A stretch of DNA of 64,000 bases from Bacteroidales bacterium (lineage in GTDB: Bacteria > Bacteroidota > Bacteroidia > Bacteroidales > Muribaculaceae), in contig CAAGJW010000037.1 in assembly GCA_900770215.1 (NCBI GenBank), positions 1-64,000 of the forward strand. Reading direction: 5' to 3'. The notes under the pieces are model-generated. The model was not told the origin of the DNA, did not search any database, and was given only the letters and a program-made list of their open reading frames with translations. Both the position numbers and the translations under genes were made by a program. This document shows, in pieces, positions 55,961 through 64,000 of the stretch (the stretch's first letter is position 1; each line of letters begins with the position of its first letter).

Positions 55961-57982
55961 TCACCATATCACAACGCGATCGCCGGGATCGAGCCACAGC
56001 TTGTCGCCGCTCTTGATGTTGAAGGCGTTGTAGAACGTGTCGATGTTGCGCAGAGTGGCGTTCACGCGGTTGCGGCCTATCGAGTGGGGGTCGCTCTTGG
56101 TCTGCTGATACATGGCCTCGTCGGTCATGTTTTCGGCCCAGATGCGGCCATAGCTCAGGTAGAAGCGCTGCGTGGGCGTGAAGCCATCGATGGGCTTGCC
56201 CTGCTGGTACTCTTGCGTGTTTTTGAAGGCGTCGTAGGACACACGCAGGCCGCCTTGGTCGGCAATGTTCTCGCCCAGGGTGAGATGGCCGTTGGCATGC
56301 TCACCGTTGACGACCACAATCTTGTCGAACTGTGCTGCAAGTTCCTCGGCCAGGGCGTTGAAGCGCTTAGCGTCTTGCTCGGTCCACCAGCCCTTCATGT
56401 TGCCACTGGCGTCGAACATGCGGCCCTGGTCGTCGAAGCCGTGGGTCATCTCATGACCTATCACCACGCCTATGGCGCCATAGTTGGTGGCATCGTCGGC
56501 CTTGGGGTCGAAGAACGGGGCTTGCAGTATGGCAGCCGGGAACACGATCTCGTTGTTCAGCGGGTTGTAGTAGGCGTTCACCGTCTGCGGCGTCATGCCC
56601 CACTCGGTCTTGTCGACGGGCTTGTCCATCTTGTCGAGATTGTAGCGGGTGTCGAAGGCCGCCACGTTTTTCACATTCTCATAGAGCGAGAGCTTGGGGT
56701 CGATGGTGAGCTTGCTGTAGTCGCGCCACTTGTCGGGATAGCCCACCTTCACCATGTAGGAGTTGAGCTTGACCAGAGCGTTGATTTTGGTGGTGTCGCT
56801 CATCCAGGTGAGGTTGGCGATGTGCGTAGCCAGCGACTTGCGCAGGTTTTCGATGAGCTTGAGCATCTTGGTCTTGGACTCGGGCGGGAAATACTTGGCC
56901 ACATAGAGTTGTCCCAAAGCTTCACCCATCATGCCGTTGGGGTAGCCCAGGGCACGCTTCCAGCGGGGCTTCTGCGCCTTCTGCCCGCTCAAGGTGCGGC
57001 CATAGAAGTCGAAGTTGGCATCGCGGAAGGCATCGCTCAGCTCGCTGCTTGCGCCACTGATGATGTTGTAGGCCAGGTAGTAGCGCAGTTGCTTGTCGGT
57101 GAGGGTCTTCATGAATTTTTGCGCCACAGCCATCACCTTGGGTTGGGCCAGGATCACCTGCTTGGTGGCGGGGATGCCCATGAGCGTGAAATACTCGGTC
57201 CAGTTCACTGCCGGATACTCCTTCTGGAGCTGCTCGACGGTGTAGATGTTGTACTGCTTGGTGTAGTCACGCGCCTCGGCACGCGACATCATGGCCTGTG
57301 CAAACTGATACTCCATGTTGTAGACCGTCTTGGAGGCTGCCTGGGCATCGGCCTTGCTGTAGCCGGCCAGGGTGAACAGCTTGACGATATAGTCGCGGAA
57401 GAGTTGCTGTATCTTCTTGCTCTTGGCGTCGGTGTTGAGGTAGTAGTCGCGATCGGGCATGCTCATGCCGCCGGCATCCATGTAGAGCACATTCATGTTG
57501 CTATTCATCAAGTCGCCTTGCACGCCGATGCCAAAGAAGGGATTGCCCATGCACAGGTGCTGGCGGGCGATTTCACGGGTAAGGTCGCTGCGCTTGAGAG
57601 CCTTGACGATAGCAAGGTCGTGCTGCAAGGGAGCAGCGCCCTCCTTGTTGAGACGCACACTGTCCATAGCCATGTCGTAGAGATCGATCACCTTCTGACC
57701 GTTGGAGCCAGGAGTTTGGGGTGTCTTCTGCAAGTCCTCGATGAGGCTGCGCAATTGCTTGCGGTTGTTCTCGGCCAGGTCGTTGAATACGCCATAGCTC
57801 GAATACTCGGGCTTGAGGGGGTTGGCTTTCATCCAGCCGCCGCCGGCATACTCATAGAAATCCTCTCCAGGAGCCACGCTGGGGTCCATGTCGGCCTTGT
57901 TGATACCGTGGCCTTGGGCCAATGCAGCAATTGCAGGCAAGATCATGCATGCAATTGCAATTGTTTTCTTCACATTCTTCAT
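55961..57982 (-). CDS. M13 family (neprilysin/PepO-like) metallopeptidase
   Basis: A 673-residue exported zinc endopeptidase of normal length. The signal peptide ends near ALAQ. The gluzincin motif HEMTH (H510, E511, H514) and the third ligand Glu in GENIADQGG are both present, as is the NAYYNPLNNEIVFPAAILQ substrate-binding segment ahead of it. The last residues (DRVVIW) match the CxxW-type end without Cys. It cleaves oligopeptides in the periplasm or at the surface. It leads the peptidase-lipoprotein-HMA-AraC cluster; a possible -7 box (TATTTTTG on the minus strand) lies at 58034-58041. Confidence 0.95.
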   Translation of the reverse strand: MKNVKKTIAIACMILPAIAALAQGHGINKADMDPSVAPGEDFYEYAGGGWMKANPLKPEYSSYGVFNDLAENNRKQLRSLIEDLQKTPQTPGSNGQKVIDLYDMAMDSVRLNKEGAAPLQHDLAIVKALKRSDLTREIARQHLCMGNPFFGIGVQGDLMNSNMNVLYMDAGGMSMPDRDYYLNTDAKSKKIQQLFRDYIVKLFTLAGYSKADAQAASKTVYNMEYQFAQAMMSRAEARDYTKQYNIYTVEQLQKEYPAVNWTEYFTLMGIPATKQVILAQPKVMAVAQKFMKTLTDKQLRYYLAYNIISGASSELSDAFRDANFDFYGRTLSGQKAQKPRWKRALGYPNGMMGEALGQLYVAKYFPPESKTKMLKLIENLRKSLATHIANLTWMSDTTKINALVKLNSYMVKVGYPDKWRDYSKLTIDPKLSLYENVKNVAAFDTRYNLDKMDKPVDKTEWGMTPQTVNAYYNPLNNEIVFPAAILQAPFFDPKADDATNYGAIGVVIGHEMTHGFDDQGRMFDASGNMKGWWTEQDAKRFNALAEELAAQFDKIVVVNGEHANGHLTLGENIADQGGLRVSYDAFKNTQEYQQGKPIDGFTPTQRFYLSYGRIWAENMTDEAMYQQTKSDPHSIGRNRVNATLRNIDTFYNAFNIKSGDKLWLDPGDRVVIW

Positions 57983-58134
57983 AGAAGTTATTTTTAGTTA
58001 ATTGTGTAGAAGTAATGATTTTTAAATACTGAGCAAAAATAGTCAAAAAAAATCACTTAATATTCAACACAGTCAATAAATAAATGACAATATGTGGGGC
58101 ACGCGATTGCGCCAACCGTGGGTCATGGGGAATG

Positions 58135-58734
58135 CTACCTGATGTGAAGCACGCGGTGCACCTGCAGCGAGAGCCTCCACTCGGGGTGTGCCAGCACGGC
58201 CTCGACACAGGCCTGCATGTTGCGGCGGCACTGCTGCTCGTCGGGCACGTAGCAGGGCTGCAAGTAGCGGTGGGCCGTAGCGATGCCTTGATACTGGCTC
58301 AAGTCCTGACCCAGATACACGACCTTGAGCTCGTCGCAATGGTCGAGCACGAGCGGGTGGGCGTCGCCGCCCTCAAAGCCCTGCTTGGGCGAGAGCGTGA
58401 CCCAGTCGATGCTGGCGGGCAAGGCGTGGGTGCCGTTGGTCTCGATAGCGACGCGCTTGCCGGTGCCCTGCTTGAGGGCCGCCACCAGGTCGTCGTCGAC
58501 AAAGAGCGACGGCTCGCCGCCGGTGAGCACCACCAGTGGCGCCTGCGGGTAGCGGGCCACCTGCTCCACAATGCTGGCCACACTCATCATAGTGCCCTGC
58601 TCGTGGCGGGTGTCGCAGAAGGCGCAGTGCAGGTTGCAGCCGCTCAGGCGCACAAACACGCTTGCCGTGCCTGTGTTGTAGCCCTCGCCTTGCAACGAGT
58701 AGAATATCTCATTGATTTTCAACATCTTCATCAT
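58135..58734 (-). CDS. queE: 7-carboxy-7-deazaguanine synthase (QueE)
   Basis: A radical-SAM enzyme that turns 6-carboxytetrahydropterin into 7-carboxy-7-deazaguanine, the third step toward preQ1. The 199-residue protein has the QueE-type start INEIFYSLQGEG, the iron-sulfur motif GCNLHCAFCDT (CxxxCxxC), and VLTGGEPSLF for SAM binding. The frame overlaps the end of queD by 26 bp, which suggests translational coupling; ATG 58725 is a possible alternative start. It is the last gene of the queF-C-D-E operon. Confidence 0.93.
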   Translation of the reverse strand: MMKMLKINEIFYSLQGEGYNTGTASVFVRLSGCNLHCAFCDTRHEQGTMMSVASIVEQVARYPQAPLVVLTGGEPSLFVDDDLVAALKQGTGKRVAIETNGTHALPASIDWVTLSPKQGFEGGDAHPLVLDHCDELKVVYLGQDLSQYQGIATAHRYLQPCYVPDEQQCRRNMQACVEAVLAHPEWRLSLQVHRVLHIR

Positions 58735-59062
58735 CCTTTACATAGGTAGCCAGGTTGTTGCGCGACTCCTGCACATCGGCACGATAGCACTCGGGTATAG
58801 ACTGCACTATCCAGTGCGCTATGTTCTCGGCCGTGGGGTTGAACGGGAGCACCTCGTTCAGGTTACGATGGTCGAGACGGTCGGTGACGGCTTTCTTCAA
58901 CTTGGAGAAGTCATAGACCATGCCGTTGTGGTCCAGGTCGCGGGCACGGCAATACACCGTGATAATCCAGTTGTGGCCATGCAGATTGCCGCACTTGCTC
59001 TCATAGTCGAGCCTGAGCTGGTGGCTGGCCGATATCTCAATAGTCTTTTTTACGTAATACAT
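58709..59062 (-). CDS. queD: 6-carboxytetrahydropterin synthase (QueD)
   Basis: QueD converts dihydroneopterin triphosphate to 6-carboxytetrahydropterin. The 117-residue protein carries the zinc ligands and active site in KCGNLHGHNW (catalytic Cys, two His) plus SASHQL earlier, and the later DHRNLNEVLPFNPTAENIAHW with the family Glu. The long open frame upstream of 59062 is not part of the gene; MYYVKKTIEISASHQL is the standard QueD start. It lies 46 bp after queC and overlaps queE. Confidence 0.93.
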   Translation of the reverse strand: MYYVKKTIEISASHQLRLDYESKCGNLHGHNWIITVYCRARDLDHNGMVYDFSKLKKAVTDRLDHRNLNEVLPFNPTAENIAHWIVQSIPECYRADVQESRNNLATYVKDDEDVENQ

Positions 59063-59108
59063 TGTGGTTGTGATTGTGTTGAGTGTTTTTTTTAGGGATG
59101 TGACAGCA

Positions 59109-59780
59109 TCACGATTGCGGGTCGTCGCACTCATACTCGGTGGTGTCGACAATGCCAGCCTCGCGCAGGGCCTCGCGGCGCTCGCGGCAGGTGCCACACT
59201 TGCCGCAATGCTTCTCCCGGCCCTTGTAGCACGAGTAGGTCTCGCTATAGTCGATGCCCAAGCGCTTGCCATGGCGGGCGATGTCGGCCTTGCTGATACT
59301 GGTGTAGGGGGCAAATATCTTGATGCCCTCGTAGGTGCCGTTCTGCATGGCCTGCGACATGGCTTGGATGAAGCCAGGGCGGCAGTCGGGATAGATGGCA
59401 TGGTCGCCGGCATGGTTGGCTATCATCACGCGCTTGAGACCGTTGCTCTCGGCAATGCCACAGGCAATGGCCAGCATGATGCCGTTGCGGAAGGGCACCA
59501 CCGTCGACTTCATGTTCTCGTCGTCGTAGTTCCCCTCGGGGATGTCGTCGGCCGTCTCGAGCAGTGCACTCTTGAAATAGCGGTGCATAAACTCGAGCGG
59601 AATGATGAGGTGCTTGATGCCCAAGCGCTGGCAATGGGTGACTGCACACACCCGCTCGCGGCCGTTCTGCGTGGAGCCGTAGTCAAATGTGATGGCGAGG
59701 GCTATCTCGTCTTTATACTCGTAGAGCAGCGTGGTGCTGTCCATGCCGCCCGATGTGATGATTACTGCGTCTTTAGCCAT
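59109..59780 (-). CDS. queC: 7-cyano-7-deazaguanine synthase (QueC)
   Basis: QueC makes preQ0 from 7-carboxy-7-deazaguanine, ammonia and ATP. The PP-loop is ITSGGMDSTTLL at the N-terminus, and the zinc-binding end is CYKGREKHCGKCGTC. Start 59780 (MAKDAVIITSGG) is the normal family start; 34 extra residues upstream in the open frame are rejected. The 223-residue length is typical. It lies 22 bp after queF. Confidence 0.95.
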   Translation of the reverse strand: MAKDAVIITSGGMDSTTLLYEYKDEIALAITFDYGSTQNGRERVCAVTHCQRLGIKHLIIPLEFMHRYFKSALLETADDIPEGNYDDENMKSTVVPFRNGIMLAIACGIAESNGLKRVMIANHAGDHAIYPDCRPGFIQAMSQAMQNGTYEGIKIFAPYTSISKADIARHGKRLGIDYSETYSCYKGREKHCGKCGTCRERREALREAGIVDTTEYECDDPQS

Positions 59781-59802
59781 AATGCTGCAAATTAAAAAAG
59801 AT

Positions 59803-60279
59803 TTAATGTTTAACTTGGTCGAAACTGGCCAGCAGGCGGGCCTTGACCAAGTCTTGATGCTGGTCGTCGCCATAGTTGGCAAAGGGATAGATCGAGATGC
59901 CGCCGCGGGGGTTGAAGATACCGCGCACCTCGATATACTTGGGATCCATGAGCTTGACCAGGTCTTTCATAATGATGTTGACACAATCCTCATGAAAGTC
60001 GCCGTGATTGCGGAAGCTGAACAAGTAGAGCTTCAAGCTCTTGCTCTCTACCATGCGCTCGCGCGGGATGTAGTTGATGACAATGCGCCCGAAGTCGGGC
60101 TGCCCCGTCTTGGGGCACAGGCTGGTGAACTCGGGACAGTCGAATGTGACCAAATACTCGTTGCCCGGGTGCTTGTTGACAAAGGTCTCCAGCACATCGG
60201 GCCGGTAGTCGAATTGATACTTAGTGCCTTGATTGCCCAGCAGCGTCACGCCCTGCAATTCTTTTTCGTTTCTTGACAT
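59803..60279 (-). CDS. queF: NADPH-dependent preQ0 reductase (QueF, unimodular)
   Basis: QueF reduces preQ0 to preQ1, the last step before insertion into tRNA as queuosine precursor. The 158-residue chain is the short type I form. The active-site Cys is in FTSLCPKTGQPDFG and the substrate Glu in VESKSLKLYLFSFRNHGDFHEDC, both intact. It is the first gene of the operon. GTP cyclohydrolase I and Tgt are not in this window. Confidence 0.95.
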   Translation of the reverse strand: MSRNEKELQGVTLLGNQGTKYQFDYRPDVLETFVNKHPGNEYLVTFDCPEFTSLCPKTGQPDFGRIVINYIPRERMVESKSLKLYLFSFRNHGDFHEDCVNIIMKDLVKLMDPKYIEVRGIFNPRGGISIYPFANYGDDQHQDLVKARLLASFDQVKH

Positions 60280-60319
60280 AATCTCTCAATCTCCTCTTGT
60301 TACTTCTTTATTGAAACTA

Positions 60320-60327
60320 CAAAGATA
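60320..60327 (-). promoter_or_regulatory. -7 box (TATCTTTG, minus strand) of the queuosine operon
   Basis: The complement of 60320-60327 is TATCTTTG, 41 nt before the queF start. No TTG was found at the correct upstream spacing. There was no sign of a preQ1 riboswitch in the short leader. Confidence 0.5.
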
Positions 60328-60372
60328 ATACTTTTTTTGCACAATAGTGGCGCGTGCACCCAGCGTCAACTG

Positions 60373-62601
60373 TCAATGCAGGGCCTTGAGCTGGCTGGGG
60401 TCGCCCACTATCCACAGCGTGTCGCCCTCGTTGAAGACCACATCGGGCGTGGGGCTGATATACACGTCGTCGTCGCGCTCGATGGCCACCAGTAGCGACT
60501 TGTAGTGCTCGCGCAGTTGGGCCTGGGCCAGCGACCGGCCCACAAGCGGCGAACCAGGCCCGATAGAAAAGTGCACAAACTCCTCCTTGTGCTGCACAGG
60601 GGCGTCGTTGCTGTCGTGGGCTTCCACCACCGGCAGCATGAGCTGCAATTTCTCGTCGGTGCCTATCACGCCCAGCATATCGCCAGGAAAAATGCGCATG
60701 TCGCCGCCAGGCACGGGATAGGACGTGCCGTTGCGCTGCACGTTGACCACATTCACGTCGTAGTGCTCACGCAGGCGGGCCTCGGCCAGTGTCTGACCCA
60801 CAAAGGGGCAACTGTAGCCCACGCGCATATAGGCCAGGTGGAAGTCGCTCACCAGCACGTTGTTCTTGCCCGTGCGGTGGTTCTCGCGCTCATTCATATT
60901 GTCGAGAAAGCGCTGCTCTACCTGGTTGATGCGCTTGCGCAGCAGCGGCGAGAACACCAGGATGAGCAGCAGGCACAAGGCGGTGGCACCCACGACCGAG
61001 TTGAGTGTAGAGAGCGTGGCCTTGAAATAAAAGAAAGTGATCCACAGCGTGACCAGGAAACTGACGACCGACATCACCCCGAGGGGCACGTAGCTAATCT
61101 TGCCGCTCTCGTTCACCAGCTGGGCACGTTCCTGGGCCTTGGTGCGCGGCACGATGATGCCATACAGGAAGGGCGACACCAGGGCAAAGCCGCACAAGGC
61201 AGCCAGCAGGCGCCCCCAGTGCCCAGGCACGGCCTCGTAGATGAGCGGCATGACGATGTGGCGTATCGGGAACCACAAGGCCGTCACCACCACGGTATAC
61301 ACTACCAGCGTAACGAGGTAGCGCCTCACCACCTTGTGCCACAGCTGCCGCGACTGGCTCATCTCGCCGTGGGCAGCATTCTTGCTGTAGCCCTCGAGCA
61401 GCACGCCCCACTTCTTGGGCAGGTGGCGAGCCACCCAGTTGTAGCACGGTTGTGCCTGCTTGATGAAAAACGGTGTAAAAAACGTGGTGATGACCGACAC
61501 GGCCACGATGATGGGATATATGTTCTTGCCCAGCACGCCCAGCTGGGTGCCAGTGGTGGCGATGATAAACGAGAACTCGCCTATCTGCGTCAGGCAGAAG
61601 CCCGACTCCATGGCGGTCTTGAGCGGCTGGCCCGTGACCACCATGCCAAAGGTGCCAAACGTGATCATGCCCACAACCACCACAGCGGCCAGCAGCAAGA
61701 TGATGCCAGCATTGTTCCACATGAGCACCGGGTCGACCATCATGCCCACCGAGATGAAGAACACAGCCCCGAAGAGGTCTTTCACCGGGGTGATGATGCG
61801 CTCGATGCGCTCGGCCTCGGTCGTGCCAGCCAGTATCGAGCCTATCACAAAGGCGCCAAGAGCCAGTGAGAAACCCGACCATACTGCCAGTGTGGCCATG
61901 CCGAAACACAGCCCCATGGCAATGATGAGCATGAGCTCGTCGCTGATAAAGCGCCTGAACTTCTTGAGCAGGCTGGGAATGACGAAGATGCCCACAGTGA
62001 ACCAAATGATGAGGTAGAACGACAGCTTGAGCACTGCCTCTATCATTTGGTCGCCCTCCACCCGCTTGTTGATGGCTATCGACGAGAGAATGACCAGCAG
62101 CACCACAGCCACGAGGTCCTCGACGATGAGCACGGCCATCACCCGGGGCACAAAGCTGCGGTGCTTGAGGTTGAGATCGGAGAGCGCCTTGATGATGATG
62201 GTGGTCGACGACATCGATATCATGCCGCCCAGAAATATCGCATCGATGGTGGAATAGCCCAGCATGCCACCCACTACAAACCCCACACCCATCATGCCCA
62301 CCACAATAATCAGGCAGGTGAGCAGGGCCGTGCCGCCCACTTTCACCAGCTTCTGGAAGCTGAACTCAAGCCCCAGCGAGAACAGGAGCACCACGATGCC
62401 CAGCTGGGCCCAGAAGCTAATGTTGTCGGGGTTGGCCACCGTGGGCAGGAACTTGAAGTGGGGGCTGGCGATGAAGCCAGCCACGATGTAGCCCAGCACC
62501 AGGGGTTGCTTGAGCAGTTTAAAAACGATGGCGGCAATCGCGGCCAGCATCAGGATGAGCGCGAAGTCGCCTATGAGCGATTGTATGATATCGGAATGCA
62601 T
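60373..62601 (-). CDS. Kef-type cation:proton antiporter with two TrkA-C domains
   Basis: A 742-residue inner-membrane antiporter. The N-terminal part (to about 400) is a Na_H_Exchanger/KefB-like domain of about twelve helices. An extra membrane region follows (about 430-560), then two RCK/TrkA-C ligand-binding domains (GQTLAEARLREHYDVNVV near 620 and GRSLAQAQLREHYKSLLVAI near 700), which bind nucleotides or ions. It exchanges K+ or Na+ for H+. The start is 7 bp after the MgtC gene end, so the two form an operon. Confidence 0.93.
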   Translation of the reverse strand: MHSDIIQSLIGDFALILMLAAIAAIVFKLLKQPLVLGYIVAGFIASPHFKFLPTVANPDNISFWAQLGIVVLLFSLGLEFSFQKLVKVGGTALLTCLIIVVGMMGVGFVVGGMLGYSTIDAIFLGGMISMSSTTIIIKALSDLNLKHRSFVPRVMAVLIVEDLVAVVLLVILSSIAINKRVEGDQMIEAVLKLSFYLIIWFTVGIFVIPSLLKKFRRFISDELMLIIAMGLCFGMATLAVWSGFSLALGAFVIGSILAGTTEAERIERIITPVKDLFGAVFFISVGMMVDPVLMWNNAGIILLLAAVVVVGMITFGTFGMVVTGQPLKTAMESGFCLTQIGEFSFIIATTGTQLGVLGKNIYPIIVAVSVITTFFTPFFIKQAQPCYNWVARHLPKKWGVLLEGYSKNAAHGEMSQSRQLWHKVVRRYLVTLVVYTVVVTALWFPIRHIVMPLIYEAVPGHWGRLLAALCGFALVSPFLYGIIVPRTKAQERAQLVNESGKISYVPLGVMSVVSFLVTLWITFFYFKATLSTLNSVVGATALCLLLILVFSPLLRKRINQVEQRFLDNMNERENHRTGKNNVLVSDFHLAYMRVGYSCPFVGQTLAEARLREHYDVNVVNVQRNGTSYPVPGGDMRIFPGDMLGVIGTDEKLQLMLPVVEAHDSNDAPVQHKEEFVHFSIGPGSPLVGRSLAQAQLREHYKSLLVAIERDDDVYISPTPDVVFNEGDTLWIVGDPSQLKALH

Positions 62602-62608
62602 AGTGTGG

Positions 62609-63328
62609 TCAGAAGTTGGGTTCGTTGGTCAATGTGATTGAGATGGGATCGCTGAAGCAGGCTTCAAGCTCGCCGAAGAGGCTGGTCACGCTCACGGTGT
62701 CGCGCGTGAGCACGACATAGTTGATAATCGACACGTTGTCCTCGTAGTTGTATTTCACATACTCGCGCGACGCCTTCACGTCGTATTTCTTGAGCACGTC
62801 GAGACTCTTGTCGAGGTCGCTCACGATGCCATGCACCTTCACCCTTATCACCTTGTGCTCCCACAAGAAGCCGGCCCGCTGCTCATATTTCTCGATGTAG
62901 ACCAGCACAAAAATGATGAGCAGGGTGGCAATTGTGGTGATCAGGTACATGCCAGCTCCCACTGCAAGCCCTATGCAGGCCGTCATCCAGATGCCGGCCG
63001 CCGTGGTGAGGCCGCGCACCGAGCCTTTCATCTGAATGATGGCACCGGCACCCAAAAAGCCCACGCCGCTCACCACCTGGGCGGCAATGCGCCCCGGGTC
63101 ACCGTTTTTCAAGCCCAGGTACTCCTGCGGGATGTAGATGCTGATGAGCATGGCCAGCGTGGCACCCATGGCAATGAGCGAGAAAGTGCGCAAGCCGGCA
63201 ATCTGGCCCTTGCGGCGGCGCTCAAAGCCTATGGCCGCCCCCAGCAGCATGCTCAGCAGCAGCTTGAACACAGCTCCGGCCACATTCACATCGGGGCTCA
63301 TGATGTCGTGATATATCGATTCTATCAT
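62609..63328 (-). CDS. MgtC/SapB family membrane protein
   Basis: A 239-residue protein with four or five membrane helices in the N-terminal MgtC/SapB domain (GAAIGFERRRKGQIAGLRTF and ARIAAQVVSGVGFLGAGAI are the family fingerprints) and a soluble ACT-like C-terminal domain (about 150-239). MgtC proteins inhibit the F1Fo ATP synthase or support growth at low magnesium in pathogens; other members have different roles. It is cotranscribed with the antiporter, suggesting a joint role in ion or membrane-potential balance. Confidence 0.92.
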   Translation of the reverse strand: MIESIYHDIMSPDVNVAGAVFKLLLSMLLGAAIGFERRRKGQIAGLRTFSLIAMGATLAMLISIYIPQEYLGLKNGDPGRIAAQVVSGVGFLGAGAIIQMKGSVRGLTTAAGIWMTACIGLAVGAGMYLITTIATLLIIFVLVYIEKYEQRAGFLWEHKVIRVKVHGIVSDLDKSLDVLKKYDVKASREYVKYNYEDNVSIINYVVLTRDTVSVTSLFGELEACFSDPISITLTNEPNF

Positions 63329-63352
63329 GTCTTATTTATCTCCTAATTTCTA

Positions 63353-63381
63353 CAAAGGTAAGAAATTTTACACTATCTTTG
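63353..63381. promoter_or_regulatory. Overlapping divergent -7 boxes for mgtC-antiporter and the OPT transporter
   Basis: TACCTTTG on the minus strand (63360-63353) and TATCTTTG on the plus strand (63374-63381) are 13 bp apart in the 91-bp gap. RNA polymerase could not occupy both at once, so the two units may be expressed alternately. Neither has a clear -33 box. Confidence 0.55.
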
Positions 63382-63419
63382 CGATATCTTAGTGTTTATT
63401 CAACTTAAAAAACAAATAA

Positions 63420-64000
63420 ATGGAAGACGAAAAGACAAGTGTAAATGCAGTCGAATCGCCCGTTCAAGACCAAGAAGGAAACTACTCCCTTCCCGAGAAC
63501 GCGTTCAGAGAACTGAAAGAAGGCGAAGAGTACATCCCGCCTCTCAAGCCCAACCGCAACTATCCCGAAGTGACCCCCTACTCGGTGACCATGGGTCTCA
63601 TCATGGCCGTAATATTCAGCGCCGCCGCAGCCTATCTGGGGCTGAAGGTGGGCCAGGTGTTTGAGGCCGCCATTCCCATCGCCATCATTGCAGCCGGCAT
63701 CGGGGCAGCCACCCACCGCAAGAACTCGCTGGGCGAGAATGTGATCATCCAGTCGATAGGCGCTGCCTCGGGCATCGTGGTGGCTGGAGCCATCTTCACG
63801 CTGCCTGCCCTCTACATCTTGCAGGCCAAGTATCCCGACATCACCGTCAACTTCCTCGAGGTGTTCTTGAGTTCGCTGCTGGGCGGCCTGCTGGGCATCT
63901 TGTTTTTCATCCCGTTCCGCAAGTACTTTGTCAAGGACATGCACGGCAAGTTCCCGTTCCCCGAGGCCACGGCCACTACCCAGGTGCTCATCAGCAGCCA
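63420..64000 (+). CDS. OPT family oligopeptide transporter, N-terminal part (runs off the window)
   Basis: ATG 63420 opens a frame of 193 residues with no stop before the window end. The acidic N-terminus (about 1-45) is followed by YSVTMGLIMAVIFSAAAAYLGLKVGQVFEAAIPIAI and later IIQSIGAASGIVVAGAIFTLPAL, fingerprints of the OPT (oligopeptide/siderophore) proton-driven importers. About 450 more residues are expected beyond the edge. A TATCTTTG -7 box lies 39 nt upstream. Confidence 0.9.
   Translation, partial: MEDEKTSVNAVESPVQDQEGNYSLPENAFRELKEGEEYIPPLKPNRNYPEVTPYSVTMGLIMAVIFSAAAAYLGLKVGQVFEAAIPIAIIAAGIGAATHRKNSLGENVIIQSIGAASGIVVAGAIFTLPALYILQAKYPDITVNFLEVFLSSLLGGLLGILFFIPFRKYFVKDMHGKFPFPEATATTQVLISS

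Noticed and set aside
56084..57997. 637-residue plus-strand open frame opposite the M13 peptidase
   Set aside because: The opposite strand encodes an intact HEMTH/GENIADQGG peptidase; this frame has no domain features.
60280..60372. preQ1 riboswitch in the leader of the queuosine operon
   Set aside because: The leader from the -7 box to the queF start is only about 35 nt and shows no preQ1-type pseudoknot elements.

Overview
The window looks like a chromosomal segment of a GC-rich member of the Bacteroidales (phylum Bacteroidota), plausibly gut-associated. The sequence basis is: many promoters of the Bacteroidota type (TTG or TTTG, 19-21 nt, TAnnTTTG) with few Shine-Dalgarno sequences; secreted proteins ending in a short sorting-like tail with a terminal Lys/Arg; DUF5686, GLUG-repeat, BspA-like LRR and TPR-AraC proteins; and a eukaryote-like single-chain glycyl-tRNA synthetase. 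The species cannot be fixed from this window.

Layout. 1-6.2 kb is an accessory block: an IS66-type transposase cut by the window edge, then three minus-strand genes (LRR surface protein, RCC1-repeat surface protein, membrane TPR-AraC regulator) that are visibly more AT-rich than the rest. 6.4-13.3 kb is housekeeping: hrpB helicase, glyS, an FKBP lipoprotein, and a Nif3-family plus CdsZ-type zinc-ribbon pair. 13.6-19.2 kb holds two large secreted proteins (M6 metalloprotease with dockerin; PKD/chitobiase-C-type surface protein). A structured small-RNA candidate with its own promoter and terminator follows at about 19.47-19.62 kb. 19.7-25.7 kb carries a metallophosphoesterase, a MarR regulator with a palindromic operator and a nitroreductase, ASCH and WYL proteins, and two small envelope proteins. 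25.7-31.6 kb has a SWIM-SNF2 helicase, tRNA-Pro(UGG) and aspS.

31.6-39.5 kb is a second accessory region. A decayed copy of a surface-protein end and a DUF1016/YhcG-type nuclease gene broken by one extra G lie beside a 1983-residue GLUG-repeat protein whose 3' end and terminator resemble the decayed copy. 39.9-48.8 kb has a DUF5686 outer-membrane protein, an AraC regulator, a GNAT acetyltransferase, an Lrp regulator, a zinc-type ABC ATPase plus binding protein with no permease alongside, a CorA transporter preceded by a 17-codon leader ORF, and a PG_1098-type methyltransferase. 48.9-54.4 kb has a large surface protein, a compact group II intron that has lost nearly all of its maturase ORF and sits directly behind a terminator hairpin, and a secreted GH5 glycosidase. 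54.8-58.0 kb is a PepO-like peptidase, lipoprotein and HMA-AraC cluster. 58.1-60.3 kb is the queF-queC-queD-queE operon for preQ1 synthesis. 60.4-63.3 kb is a Kef-type antiporter with an MgtC protein, and an OPT-family transporter runs off the right edge.

The most notable items are the maturase-deleted group II intron behind a terminator, the free-standing structured RNA with duplicated ATGGTATTAG boxes, the acidic and proline-containing leader peptide ahead of corA, and the frameshifted DUF1016 nuclease between a surface protein and its decayed paralog. All functions are inferred by reading motifs; no database search was run.
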